Source: Hellea sp. (lineage in GTDB: Bacteria > Pseudomonadota > Alphaproteobacteria > Caulobacterales > Maricaulaceae). Taken from it: a DNA stretch of 64,000 nt. The notes under the pieces are model-generated. The model saw only the letters and a program-made list of their open reading frames with translations. It made no database searches and was not told the origin of the DNA. The DNA is taken from the NCBI GenBank assembly GCA_020629545.1, contig JAHDDC010000008.1, forward strand, positions 18,592 to 82,591, in the 5' to 3' direction. Positions 28,325 to 36,051 of the stretch are shown piece by piece (positions within the stretch are counted from its first letter, which is position 1; each line of letters starts with the position of its first letter). Made by a program: the position numbers and the translations under genes.

Positions 28325-28708
28325 GTGAAGTTGAAAGATTTTTGTTATTACCTGGCCATTGGCTTGATCGCGTTTTGGATGCTTGCAGGGGCCTGGGTTC
28401 ATTTTTTTCAACCCGAATTATTCTATAAAATCGTTCCCGATTTTCTACCCAAGAAAGAAGTGGTCATTCTATCGGGGATACCAGAGCTCTTGATCGGAAT
28501 AGGTGTATTGATACCCAAAACCCGGTCTTTGGCCGGGCTTGCATTTGCAATGTTATGCTTGGCTTTTTTACCGCTGCATCTCTGGGATCTTGTCCGCGAT
28601 GATCCAGCCATAACACCCCAAAGCGCTGCTATTATTCGCGTGTTTGTTCAATTCGTTTTGATGTGGACAGGATGGCAGGTTTGGAGACGCTGGCGTAAAA
28701 GCGCATAG
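28325..28708 (+). CDS. Small DoxX-like four-helix membrane protein
   Basis: From the GTG at 28325 (GGGGAG site 6 bases upstream) the product has 127 residues with four membrane helices, the layout of DoxX/DUF4267-like proteins; ILSGIPELLIGIGVLIPKTRSLAG is the most family-like stretch. An ATG at 28307 is an alternative, but it overlaps the terminator's T-run; the ORF-track start at 28253 lies before the terminator and is unlikely. Function unknown, often associated with respiratory or redox membranes. Confidence 0.75.
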   Translation: MKLKDFCYYLAIGLIAFWMLAGAWVHFFQPELFYKIVPDFLPKKEVVILSGIPELLIGIGVLIPKTRSLAGLAFAMLCLAFLPLHLWDLVRDDPAITPQSAAIIRVFVQFVLMWTGWQVWRRWRKSA

Positions 28709-28717
28709 AAATTTCCT

Positions 28718-29248
28718 TTAGAAATATTCCTTCAAAACCCGGTCCAGACGGCGCTGAACAAGCGCTGTGAGTTTTTGCAATCCGTAAAGAGACAAGATTG
28801 ACCGAGCTATTTCTTCGCGGCCCATAAATTCGTCGGCGCAGCGAAGCTCAAGAACAAGTGCGGCAAGTTCAGAAAGCGGAATCTCTGCAAAGCTTCTGGT
28901 GCCTAGCGCGCGCATGTTGACTTTCTCCTGATCCGCAAGCCGAACGATCCAACAGCGCGGATCGCTGTCATCTTCGACCTCGGTATCATTTTCTCGCTCG
29001 ATGATAACGGTATTTTTCTTGGCTGCGTCCAATATAACCCGCTCAAACCGCGATCTTACAGAAGCTGTAATTTTCATAAGACCTCCGGCCTTGGCATAGG
29101 TCTGAAACAGATGCAGGGCCTGCATTGGACCCTGAGCCGCTAAAATTTCACTCATTCCGTCCATAAACTGTACCGGACTAGCTCTTCGCGGATCTGCTAC
29201 GGGACGGGTTTGCCATTCTTGATATGGATTGAGTTTTATGTCCAACAT
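28718..29248 (-). CDS. Hypothetical helical protein
   Basis: I do not recognise this 176-residue protein. It is soluble, mostly helical, with an acidic patch at about residues 88-96 and a C-terminal helix pair (EIARSILSLYGLQKLTALVQRRLDRVL). I start it at the ATG at 29248 (MLDIKLNP), with AGGTG 8 bases upstream, rather than at the TTG 39 bases before. It converges with the DoxX-like gene, and the 277 bases upstream separate it from the leader peptide gene on the other strand. Confidence 0.7.
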   Translation of the reverse strand: MLDIKLNPYQEWQTRPVADPRRASPVQFMDGMSEILAAQGPMQALHLFQTYAKAGGLMKITASVRSRFERVILDAAKKNTVIIERENDTEVEDDSDPRCWIVRLADQEKVNMRALGTRSFAEIPLSELAALVLELRCADEFMGREEIARSILSLYGLQKLTALVQRRLDRVLKEYF

Positions 29249-29457
29249 CGCCTCATTCACCTGGGTAGAGTCTCTTTTTGGGAACAAATAGCGTTAATAT
29301 ATTATGATTTGGTGAAACCGACTCAAGATAAACGTGGAAATTCCGCTGAAATCAACCCAATCGCTCGCCTTAAACGATAGAAAATTCAATAAATTTCGCT
29401 TAAAATACGCATAAATATCAATAACATAAGCTTCTGTTCATCACCCGTTAATACATG

Positions 29458-29486
29458 TTGACTTCGAAAAGTGATTCATACATTAT
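29458..29486 (+). promoter_or_regulatory. Candidate sigma-70-type promoter for the leader peptide gene
   Basis: TTGACT and CATTAT lie 17 bases apart about 40 bases before the peptide ATG, in an AT-rich gap. A second possibility is the extended -10-like TGCTATAAAT at 29505-29514, but it would place the start of transcription at the ribosome binding site. Only sequence likeness supports either. Confidence 0.3.
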
Positions 29487-29525
29487 TAACCCAGTAGCAA
29501 ATCTGCTATAAATTTGGGGTGTTCA

Positions 29526-29591
29526 ATGCGAGAACTAACCACAGAAGAAATCGAAGTCGTCGTAGGCGGCTCTTTAAAAGTCGAAGTTTAA
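29526..29591 (+). CDS. Tiny double-glycine leader peptide (possible exported signal peptide)
   Basis: This 21-codon ORF is too short for the ORF track. It encodes MRELTTEEIEVVVGG followed by only six residues, SLKVEV. The first 15 residues match the class II bacteriocin/RiPP leader pattern (M-[RK]-E-L-T-x-x-E-[IL]-x-x-V-x-GG), which is cut after GG by C39-peptidase ABC exporters. GGGGTG lies 5-6 bases before the ATG and a strong terminator follows 29 bases after the stop, so it is a stand-alone transcript. No exporter is in the window. A six-residue product is too small for a normal bacteriocin, so a secreted signal is my inference; a sensor kinase gene follows directly. Confidence 0.65.
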   Translation: MRELTTEEIEVVVGGSLKVEV

Positions 29592-29620
29592 TATATCGTC
29601 GATTTTATAAATTGAACATT

Positions 29621-29645
29621 AGGCCCTTCACGGGCCTTTTTTTTT
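29621..29645 (+). terminator. Rho-independent terminator after the leader peptide gene
   Basis: A 6-bp GC-rich stem (AGGCCC / GGGCCT) with a 5-nt loop runs into nine T residues. It isolates the peptide transcript from the kinase gene, or lets only part of transcription read through. Confidence 0.88.
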
Positions 29646-29683
29646 GGCAAAAATCATTAATGTTTTCGATCTAAACTCTATTT

Positions 29684-31813
29684 ATGTTTAGAGCCATAAT
29701 ATATGTTTTTATTCTTCTCGGAGCGTTAATCGCGATTTCCCAAGATGCGAAAGCGGCTAATGAAAAAATAGTAGCTATAGCAAATGGTCTAATAGATTCG
29801 AAAGCCCGACTTGAAGAGAAAAGCAATTCAGATTTAAACGCCCTAAATGAAGCAATTCTCGATGACAAATTTATAAAAGCATCGTCGATATTGAAAGAAA
29901 CTGATGCACCCATAGACTTACTGGAGACCTATCATTTCGTCATAGAGCTGAGTATCGATGATGTAAACTCGGCGGAGGAGATATCCTGGCTAGAAAATTG
30001 CGTTGCGACAAAACCTCCGATTCTAGCCCACAACTGTGCTACTGGGCTCGCGAAGCCTCACATTATTAACAACGAGCGATCGGCAAGCATGCAATGGGCG
30101 ATAAGGTCCGCTGAAGTCTTAAGTGAGATGGAATATGGTACCAAGGAATATTGGCTCGCATCCTATAAAACATCCTACTTACTCTACATGTCTTATCTTC
30201 TTGATCGAAATTTGGAAAAAACTCTAAACGCTGTCACCGAATTCGTGGAAGCTAAAAACCAGGTTGGTATATCCACAGCCATATATCCGATTATAAATAA
30301 CATTGTCCTTCTAGAAAACAAAATTGAAGGCCCAGAAAAAGCTTGGGAAACACTTCAAGGTATTAACATCAACTTGGATGGCCTAGACAAGGCTGACAAA
30401 GAGATCATTCTGTATACCCTCGGAAAAGTTGGGACAGAGGCAAATCAATATGAAAAATCAATTGGGTACTTGAATGAACTTAACCGAACCGTAGAACACC
30501 CGGGCTTGAAAAAGGCCCATTACGGTTATTTTGCTCTCTCACTAGCGAAAACGGGAAAAACCAAACGTGCAGAAGACGTTATTTTAGAGAGTAGGCAATA
30601 TTACAAAGACGGCTTCACAGGGCAGTCTGGCGCTCGAATACTTCAAGCTCAGAAGGAACTATCCTTGAGCAGTAAAGATTTCAAACAAGCCTACGAACTG
30701 GAAAAAAAGATTTCCGAAATCAATGAAGCTGTGTGGGTCAAAACATTATCTGATGATCAAAGACGGCTGGCATCTGAGTTGGAAGCATCAAATGAGAAAC
30801 TTGCAAGTGAGCAGCAGCGCCTCAAGTTGGAATTAACGATAACTGAAGAAAAAGAAAAAACAGCCAAACTCGTGATCGCGAGTCTTATCGCATTCGGACT
30901 TTTATTGTTGACTCTGGTTATCTTTTTAAGACGATCTCGCGATACAGCACTCGCGCTCAACAACAAGCTCGAAATCCAAAACGCGCAAATTGTGAAATCC
31001 CAAGAAGAACTTATTATCGCTAACGACCTCGCAAATGCCGGACTTCGGGCAAAAGAAAAATTCATTGGCGTCGTCGGCCATGAACTGCGGACGCCTTTAA
31101 ATCCCATCATTAACATGGCGCGGATTTTAGCCGACAAGGCCGACAATCCATCAGACAAGGAATCCCTTGAGGCCATTTATGATGGCGGACAGAGATTACA
31201 CATGACAATCGAAAATATGATAGCCGTCAGTAATGAGACCTACTTAGTTTACCGGGAGAAAACCGACCTTGTTCTGATGGTCTGCAATATTATGGAAGAT
31301 CGGAAAAAACAGCTTATCGACAAGAAGGCAGCCGCGCAAAAATCAGGATCCGACTTCACATTCAAAGTATCAAAGTCCAAAGACTTCCCCGATACATTCT
31401 CGACCGGGAAAATCATGCTGGACCGCGTGCTTATCAACATTATCGATAATGCCATCAAGTTTACCAGCACAGGCCATATTCATATCAATTTATTGCTCGA
31501 CGCGGATCAACGCGCTCGCATCGAAATTCTCGATACAGGTTCCGGAATTTCCAAACAGGCTATTCGGGAGATCTTTGAACCTTTCAGCCAGGAAAATGAA
31601 GGCCTGTCCAGATCCCATGAAGGGTCCGGCCTGGGTCTGACCGTCGCGCAAAAATATCTTAAGGCGTTAAATGGACGAATTGAGATAGAGAGTGAACTTG
31701 GCGCGGGAACCTTGGTGGCGGTTGTTATCCCCGAAACATTCAATGAAAATAAAGTTAAACTCGCCAAAGATGACGACGCCCAAGGCGATATCAATTTCCG
31801 AAAATCAGCCTAA
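29684..31813 (+). CDS. Orphan sensor histidine kinase with periplasmic TPR-like domain
   Basis: The 709-residue protein starts with a signal peptide or anchor (residues 1-24), then a roughly 360-residue helical, TPR-like periplasmic region, a membrane helix (about 395-414), a coiled coil, a HisKA domain with phospho-acceptor His466 in VGHELRTPLNP, and a HATPase domain with N box LINIIDNAIKFT, G1 DTGSGIS and G2 GSGLGL. There is no attached receiver and no response regulator gene nearby. The ATG has no clear ribosome binding site. The short distance to the leader peptide gene suggests, but does not prove, that the periplasmic domain senses that peptide. Confidence 0.92.
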   Translation: MFRAIIYVFILLGALIAISQDAKAANEKIVAIANGLIDSKARLEEKSNSDLNALNEAILDDKFIKASSILKETDAPIDLLETYHFVIELSIDDVNSAEEISWLENCVATKPPILAHNCATGLAKPHIINNERSASMQWAIRSAEVLSEMEYGTKEYWLASYKTSYLLYMSYLLDRNLEKTLNAVTEFVEAKNQVGISTAIYPIINNIVLLENKIEGPEKAWETLQGININLDGLDKADKEIILYTLGKVGTEANQYEKSIGYLNELNRTVEHPGLKKAHYGYFALSLAKTGKTKRAEDVILESRQYYKDGFTGQSGARILQAQKELSLSSKDFKQAYELEKKISEINEAVWVKTLSDDQRRLASELEASNEKLASEQQRLKLELTITEEKEKTAKLVIASLIAFGLLLLTLVIFLRRSRDTALALNNKLEIQNAQIVKSQEELIIANDLANAGLRAKEKFIGVVGHELRTPLNPIINMARILADKADNPSDKESLEAIYDGGQRLHMTIENMIAVSNETYLVYREKTDLVLMVCNIMEDRKKQLIDKKAAAQKSGSDFTFKVSKSKDFPDTFSTGKIMLDRVLINIIDNAIKFTSTGHIHINLLLDADQRARIEILDTGSGISKQAIREIFEPFSQENEGLSRSHEGSGLGLTVAQKYLKALNGRIEIESELGAGTLVAVVIPETFNENKVKLAKDDDAQGDINFRKSA

Positions 31814-31867
31814 TTTTTCAGCGCGATGACTTAGCGGCTCAAACCGCATCCTTGTTTATATTTTGAT

Positions 31868-31954
31868 TGGTGCCCTGGAGAAGACTCGAACTTCCACTTC
31901 CATACAGAAACTAGCACCTGAAGCTAGCGCGTCTACCAATTCCGCCACCAGGGC
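31868..31954 (-). tRNA. tRNA-Leu, anticodon CAG
   Basis: On the minus strand an 87-nt cloverleaf can be drawn: acceptor GCCCTGG / CCAGGGC, discriminator A, encoded CCA, D-loop with GGTAGACGC, anticodon stem CTAGC / GCTAG with loop TTCAGGT (anticodon CAG), a long variable arm as in class II tRNAs, and T-arm with GTTCGAGTC. It reads CUG codons. The 5' flank toward ccmF holds an 8-bp inverted repeat (TGTATCAG / CTGATACA at 32003-32023) of unknown role. Confidence 0.96.
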
Positions 31955-32091
31955 ATGATGACCAGCCCCATAAGAGCAAGACCCGCCATATATGGGATCG
32001 TCTGTATCAGGTCAACTGATACAACTCGCCTTTTGTTTACATGCGACGCCTTTGGACCTTGCGCGGGAATATACACAGCGTATGAACAATT

Positions 32092-34008
32092 ATGGTCGCT
32101 GAACTTGGGCATATCCTTTTAATCACAGCATTTGTGATTGCACTCGCTCAGACCTGCGTGCCGCTTTGGGGCGCAAAAACCAATAATGTCCAAATGATGA
32201 GCTTTGGGGATCAGGCGGCACGTTTGCAATGTTTAGTCTTGATCGGTGCATTTGCGTTGTTGACTACGTCTTTCATTAGATCAGATTTTTCAGTAAAACT
32301 CGTCGCGGATCACTCGCACAGCGCGAAACCGCTTTTGTACAAAATCAGTGGCGTTTGGGGCAATCATGAAGGTTCCATGCTGCTATGGGTTCTTATCTTG
32401 GCGATTTATGGCGCCATGGTTCCAATCTTTGGAAAGTCCCTCCCCGCGAGCCTGAAAGCGCGCGCCATTGGCATTCAAGGGCTGCTCGGCGTCGGCTTTT
32501 TGGGATTTCTTTTGTTTACGTCAAACCCGTTTTGGCGATTAAGCCCGTCGCCTGCTGATGGCGCAGGTCTAAACCCGCTTTTACAGGACCCTGGACTCGC
32601 CCTTCATCCTCCATTTCTATACCTCGGATATGTTGGGTTCTCTCTAAGTTTCTCATTTGCCTGTGCGGCGCTCATTGAAGGCAAAGTCGACGCCATCTGG
32701 GCAAGATGGCTTCGGCCCTGGGTTTTGTTAGCCTGGAGCTTTCTGACAATCGGTATTACGCTGGGAAGCCTTTGGGCCTATTATGAACTTGGCTGGGGTG
32801 GTTGGTGGATGTGGGATCCCGTTGAAAATGTGTCTTTCATGCCGTGGCTTGCTGGAACAGCGCTTTTACACTCTATCTTGGTTCTTGGCACTCGCCACGC
32901 CCTGCCAAGCTGGACTGTACTTCTGGCTATTGCCACATTTTCTCTCAGTTTAATCGGAACATTTGTGGTTCGTTCTGGCGTATTGATTTCCGTTCACACC
33001 TTTGCCGTAGATCCCCAGCGCGGCATTTATATTCTTTCCTTACTGGCTTTGTATACGGGCGCTGCTTTATCGCTCTACGCTTGGAGATCCCGAATACTTC
33101 AGACACACAACAGTTTCGAGCCTGCGTCCAAAAGCGGGGCATTGGTTTTGAATAATCTTCTTTTAATCATAGCAACATCGACAGTTTTCCTCGGCACATT
33201 TTATCCTCTTTTGATAGAAGCCATTTCAGATAATAAGCTGACTGTTGGCGCGCCCTATTTCGATAAAACCTTCACCCCCATCATGATTATCCTAATATTG
33301 GTTATGGGTGTGGGACCGCTTTTGAAATGGAATAATGAAACGTCGACAAAAGCCATGAAGATTTTTTCCAAGCTATTTGGCTTTTTTGTCGTTGCCTTTT
33401 TACTGACCATAGCACTGGGCGGATCTGTGGGCGGCGGAATAGGTATAGGGCTTGCGCTTTATCTTCTCGCCGGTGTCTGTTTCGTCATAATTAAGCGGCG
33501 CCATAAATTGCGCCAACAGTCTGCAGCATTTTATGGGTTCATTGCAGGGCATTTGGGCATGGCGGTATTAACCCTAGCGATTACAGCGATGACGGTTTGG
33601 GGCGGCGATAATGCAGCTCGTTTAAAAATTGGGGATAGCCTCACAATTGGCCAACACAGCTTCACGCTGACTGATATGGAAAATGGACGCCAGAATAATT
33701 ACGAATATCTTCGCGGAACTTTTAAAGTGGAAAAATCTGGACGTGAGCTCAAAAGCTTATCAGCGGAACAACGATATTATCCTGTTCGCGATATGGTGAC
33801 AACGGAAGCAGGCTTTAACCTGGGTCTTATTGATACTGTTTTTGCGGCACTTTCGGAAGGTGATCGAGACAAAGGCTGGGTCGTGCGTGTTTATTACCAA
33901 CCTCTTGTTGTTTGGATATGGATTGGTGGGTTTTTGATTGCTTTAGGTGGATTTATTTCCCTCGCTGATCGGCGCCTGAGATTTCGTCCGGCTCAAGAGG
34001 AGGCGTAA
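32092..34008 (+). CDS. ccmF: Cytochrome c haem lyase subunit CcmF
   Basis: CcmF accepts haem from CcmE and attaches it to apocytochrome c. The 638-residue protein has many membrane helices, the haem-handling WWD motif GWGGWWMWDPVENVSFMPW at about residues 232-250, and conserved GSMLLW and HPPFLYLGYVG segments. The length is usual. ccmE, which normally precedes it, is absent here; instead a tRNA lies upstream on the other strand, so ccmF begins its own transcript. Confidence 0.96.
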   Translation: MVAELGHILLITAFVIALAQTCVPLWGAKTNNVQMMSFGDQAARLQCLVLIGAFALLTTSFIRSDFSVKLVADHSHSAKPLLYKISGVWGNHEGSMLLWVLILAIYGAMVPIFGKSLPASLKARAIGIQGLLGVGFLGFLLFTSNPFWRLSPSPADGAGLNPLLQDPGLALHPPFLYLGYVGFSLSFSFACAALIEGKVDAIWARWLRPWVLLAWSFLTIGITLGSLWAYYELGWGGWWMWDPVENVSFMPWLAGTALLHSILVLGTRHALPSWTVLLAIATFSLSLIGTFVVRSGVLISVHTFAVDPQRGIYILSLLALYTGAALSLYAWRSRILQTHNSFEPASKSGALVLNNLLLIIATSTVFLGTFYPLLIEAISDNKLTVGAPYFDKTFTPIMIILILVMGVGPLLKWNNETSTKAMKIFSKLFGFFVVAFLLTIALGGSVGGGIGIGLALYLLAGVCFVIIKRRHKLRQQSAAFYGFIAGHLGMAVLTLAITAMTVWGGDNAARLKIGDSLTIGQHSFTLTDMENGRQNNYEYLRGTFKVEKSGRELKSLSAEQRYYPVRDMVTTEAGFNLGLIDTVFAALSEGDRDKGWVVRVYYQPLVVWIWIGGFLIALGGFISLADRRLRFRPAQEEA

Positions 34009-34548
34009 ATGCAGTCAATACGGTCATTCCTGCCCCTGATTATATTTTCGGTCATTCTGTTGGGATTTGGACTATCCTTGTTTCGCGGAGACCCGAGCAA
34101 GCTTGAATCAAACTTAATTGATCAACCTTTCCCTGAATTTTCCCTGACAACTCTGGACAGTCCCGAAGTCATCTTAACAGAAACAAACATCAAAGGCGAA
34201 ATCAGCCTCATCAATGTTTTCGGATCTTGGTGTATCGCCTGCGTGCAGGAACATCCTAACCTAATGAAAATTGCCGAGTCAGACCGGGTAAGAATAATTG
34301 GCATGAATTGGCGTGATACGCGAGAAAAAGGGCGAAACTGGTTAAATCGATTTGGGGACCCATATGACCTCATCCTGTTTGATGCCGATAGCGAGCTGGC
34401 GATTTCACTAGGAGTAACGGGTGCTCCAGAAACCTATTTGGTCGACAAAGACGGGAATATTAGACATAAACATGTCGGGATTATTACCCATGAAGTTTGG
34501 AAAACCGATATTTTACCACGCATATTGAAATTGGAAAAAGGAGCATGA
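34009..34548 (+). CDS. ccmG: Thiol:disulfide interchange protein CcmG/DsbE
   Basis: The 179-residue protein is a membrane-anchored periplasmic thioredoxin that reduces the haem-binding cysteines of apocytochrome c. It has an N-terminal anchor (residues 6-24), the active site WCIAC in NVFGSWCIACVQEHPNL and the conserved GVTGAPETYLVDKDG cis-Pro region. It starts directly after the ccmF stop and overlaps ccmH by 4 bases. Confidence 0.95.
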   Translation: MQSIRSFLPLIIFSVILLGFGLSLFRGDPSKLESNLIDQPFPEFSLTTLDSPEVILTETNIKGEISLINVFGSWCIACVQEHPNLMKIAESDRVRIIGMNWRDTREKGRNWLNRFGDPYDLILFDADSELAISLGVTGAPETYLVDKDGNIRHKHVGIITHEVWKTDILPRILKLEKGA

Positions 34549-34949
34549 AACATAGTGTCTGGATCATTATCTTTGTTCTTGTTGCTGGAATAGGCCTATC
34601 GTCATCTGTTGCAGCACAGGAAAATCGTCCCATTTCAGAACAGGTAATAGACTCTCGCGCTAAGGAAGTTGGCAGATCACTACGCTGTGTTGTTTGTCAA
34701 AATCAATCGATCGAGGAATCGGATGCAAGTCTTGCCCAAGATATGCGCAAACTTGTTCGGGCCCGAATTGAAAAAGGTGATAGTAACGCCGAAGTTATCG
34801 AGTATATGCGAAGCAGTTATGGTGACTTTGTCCTTTTAGAACCACCCGTGCAGGGCAATACTTATGTGCTCTGGGCCCTTCCATTTATTCTATTGGCATT
34901 GGCCATGGCTTGGTTCATGCGCCAAACTCAGCGTCGTAATGAGACATAA
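34545..34949 (+). CDS. ccmH: Cytochrome c maturation protein CcmH (CcmL/NrfF type)
   Basis: From the ATG at 34545, which overlaps the ccmG stop and has AAAAGGAG before it, the protein is 134 residues: signal peptide, the redox motif LRCVVCQNQSIEESDA (usual LRCxxCQ), then a single C-terminal membrane helix. It lacks the C-terminal TPR (CcmI) part of enteric CcmH, as is normal in alphaproteobacteria; no ccmI follows here. Confidence 0.94.
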   Translation: MKHSVWIIIFVLVAGIGLSSSVAAQENRPISEQVIDSRAKEVGRSLRCVVCQNQSIEESDASLAQDMRKLVRARIEKGDSNAEVIEYMRSSYGDFVLLEPPVQGNTYVLWALPFILLALAMAWFMRQTQRRNET

Positions 34950-34974
34950 AAAAACCGCGCCCGAATGAGCGCGG
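34948..34974 (-). terminator. Terminator for the repeat lipoprotein gene (bidirectional region)
   Basis: A 6-bp stem (CCGCGC / GCGCGG) with an 8-nt loop is followed, on the minus strand, by seven T residues. It ends the minus-strand lipoprotein gene and may also act on the converging ccm transcript. Confidence 0.75.
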
Positions 34975-34997
34975 CAATTTCTGAATTTTTGTTTTGT

Positions 34998-35978
34998 TTA
35001 CTTCCGGATAGGCAAGTAATCATTGGCTGTATAACCGCCAGATGACGTATACCCGCCATAGCTATTGCTAGATCCGTAGGAACTGGATGAGCCAGACTGC
35101 ATACAGGTTCCATCTGACTGCATTGTTGTTCCGGATGGGCAAACAACCGCGCTACCTGATGTCGAACCTGAACTATAGCTGCTTGAACCTGATGAATAGC
35201 TAGAACCTGAGCCGTAGCTTGAAGAGCCTGTATAGCTTGAACCACTGGACTGCATACACGTACCATCTGACTGTTTACTTGTACCAGCGGGACAATCAGC
35301 TGTTTCGCCGCTTGAGTAACTTGAACCCGAATATGACGACCCGGAATATGAACTACCGGAGGAATATGTCGATCCGCTGCTATAAGACGAACCTGATGAC
35401 TGCATGCATGTTCCGTCTGACTGCAAAGATGTTCCGGCTGGACAATCGGCTGTTCCGCCGGACGTTGTGCCTGAAGAATAGCTAGATGTCGAATAAGATG
35501 TGCTAGGTGCGGAGTAAGTCTGCGCAGGAGCCGAGTATGACTGGCTCTGGCTCATTGTTGGCGGAATGACAACACTTTGCTGAACACTCTGTTGAGAGTA
35601 AGTCGGCTGAGAGTATGTCTGAGACGTAGAATAACTCGGAGCTGAATGCCCGCATGTTCCGATTTGAGAACAATCTGCGTAAACTACGCCGGTTACAGGC
35701 GCTGACATTGGCGCAGCCAATGGGGCGAGTTGAGGAGCTGGCTGTGCAACGACTGCACCGCATGATCCATAACGTCCGCCGTCACAGCTTCCGCCTCCAC
35801 TTTCATACTGATAAACACTTCCATATCGATCGGAACCACTGCTTGTGGCATACCCATCATACTGACCACCATATCGATCATTGCTATGCGATGTATGACT
35901 TGCGCAAGCGGATAATGATAGTCCTACAACTCCGATAGCGGCTACCAAGCCGTTGCGGATTAATCCTGACGTGACCAT
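34998..35978 (-). CDS. Ser/Tyr/Gly-rich repeat lipoprotein
   Basis: From the ATG at 35978, which has GGGAGG 6 bases upstream, the product is 326 residues. It has a lipoprotein signal (LSLSACAS), a Gln/Pro/Ser middle region, then three repeats of about 50 residues, each with a CP[AS]GT-x-x-QSDGTCMQS unit (two Cys, 12 residues apart) separated by Ser/Gly/Tyr linkers such as SGSSYSSGSS. It ends in NDYLPIRK. The composition suggests an extended surface protein with small disulfide-closed knots. I do not recognise the family; the two secreted low-complexity proteins nearby are similar in style. Confidence 0.82.
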   Translation of the reverse strand: MVTSGLIRNGLVAAIGVVGLSLSACASHTSHSNDRYGGQYDGYATSSGSDRYGSVYQYESGGGSCDGGRYGSCGAVVAQPAPQLAPLAAPMSAPVTGVVYADCSQIGTCGHSAPSYSTSQTYSQPTYSQQSVQQSVVIPPTMSQSQSYSAPAQTYSAPSTSYSTSSYSSGTTSGGTADCPAGTSLQSDGTCMQSSGSSYSSGSTYSSGSSYSGSSYSGSSYSSGETADCPAGTSKQSDGTCMQSSGSSYTGSSSYGSGSSYSSGSSSYSSGSTSGSAVVCPSGTTMQSDGTCMQSGSSSSYGSSNSYGGYTSSGGYTANDYLPIRK

Positions 35979-36051
35979 GTTTGGCCTCCCATTTTGAAAC
36001 ATTTGCTGCATTTTCTGCAATTATTAGACCAAACAAAGGTGAAATTTCGGT

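Noticed and set aside
29458-29525. Further short leader-peptide ORFs around 29288-29525
   Set aside because: The few ATG codons in the gap are followed by stops within a few codons and show no leader pattern.
30757-31176. 139-residue ORF antisense to the sensor kinase
   Set aside because: It covers the conserved HisKA region of the kinase and has a Ser/Leu-rich shadow composition.
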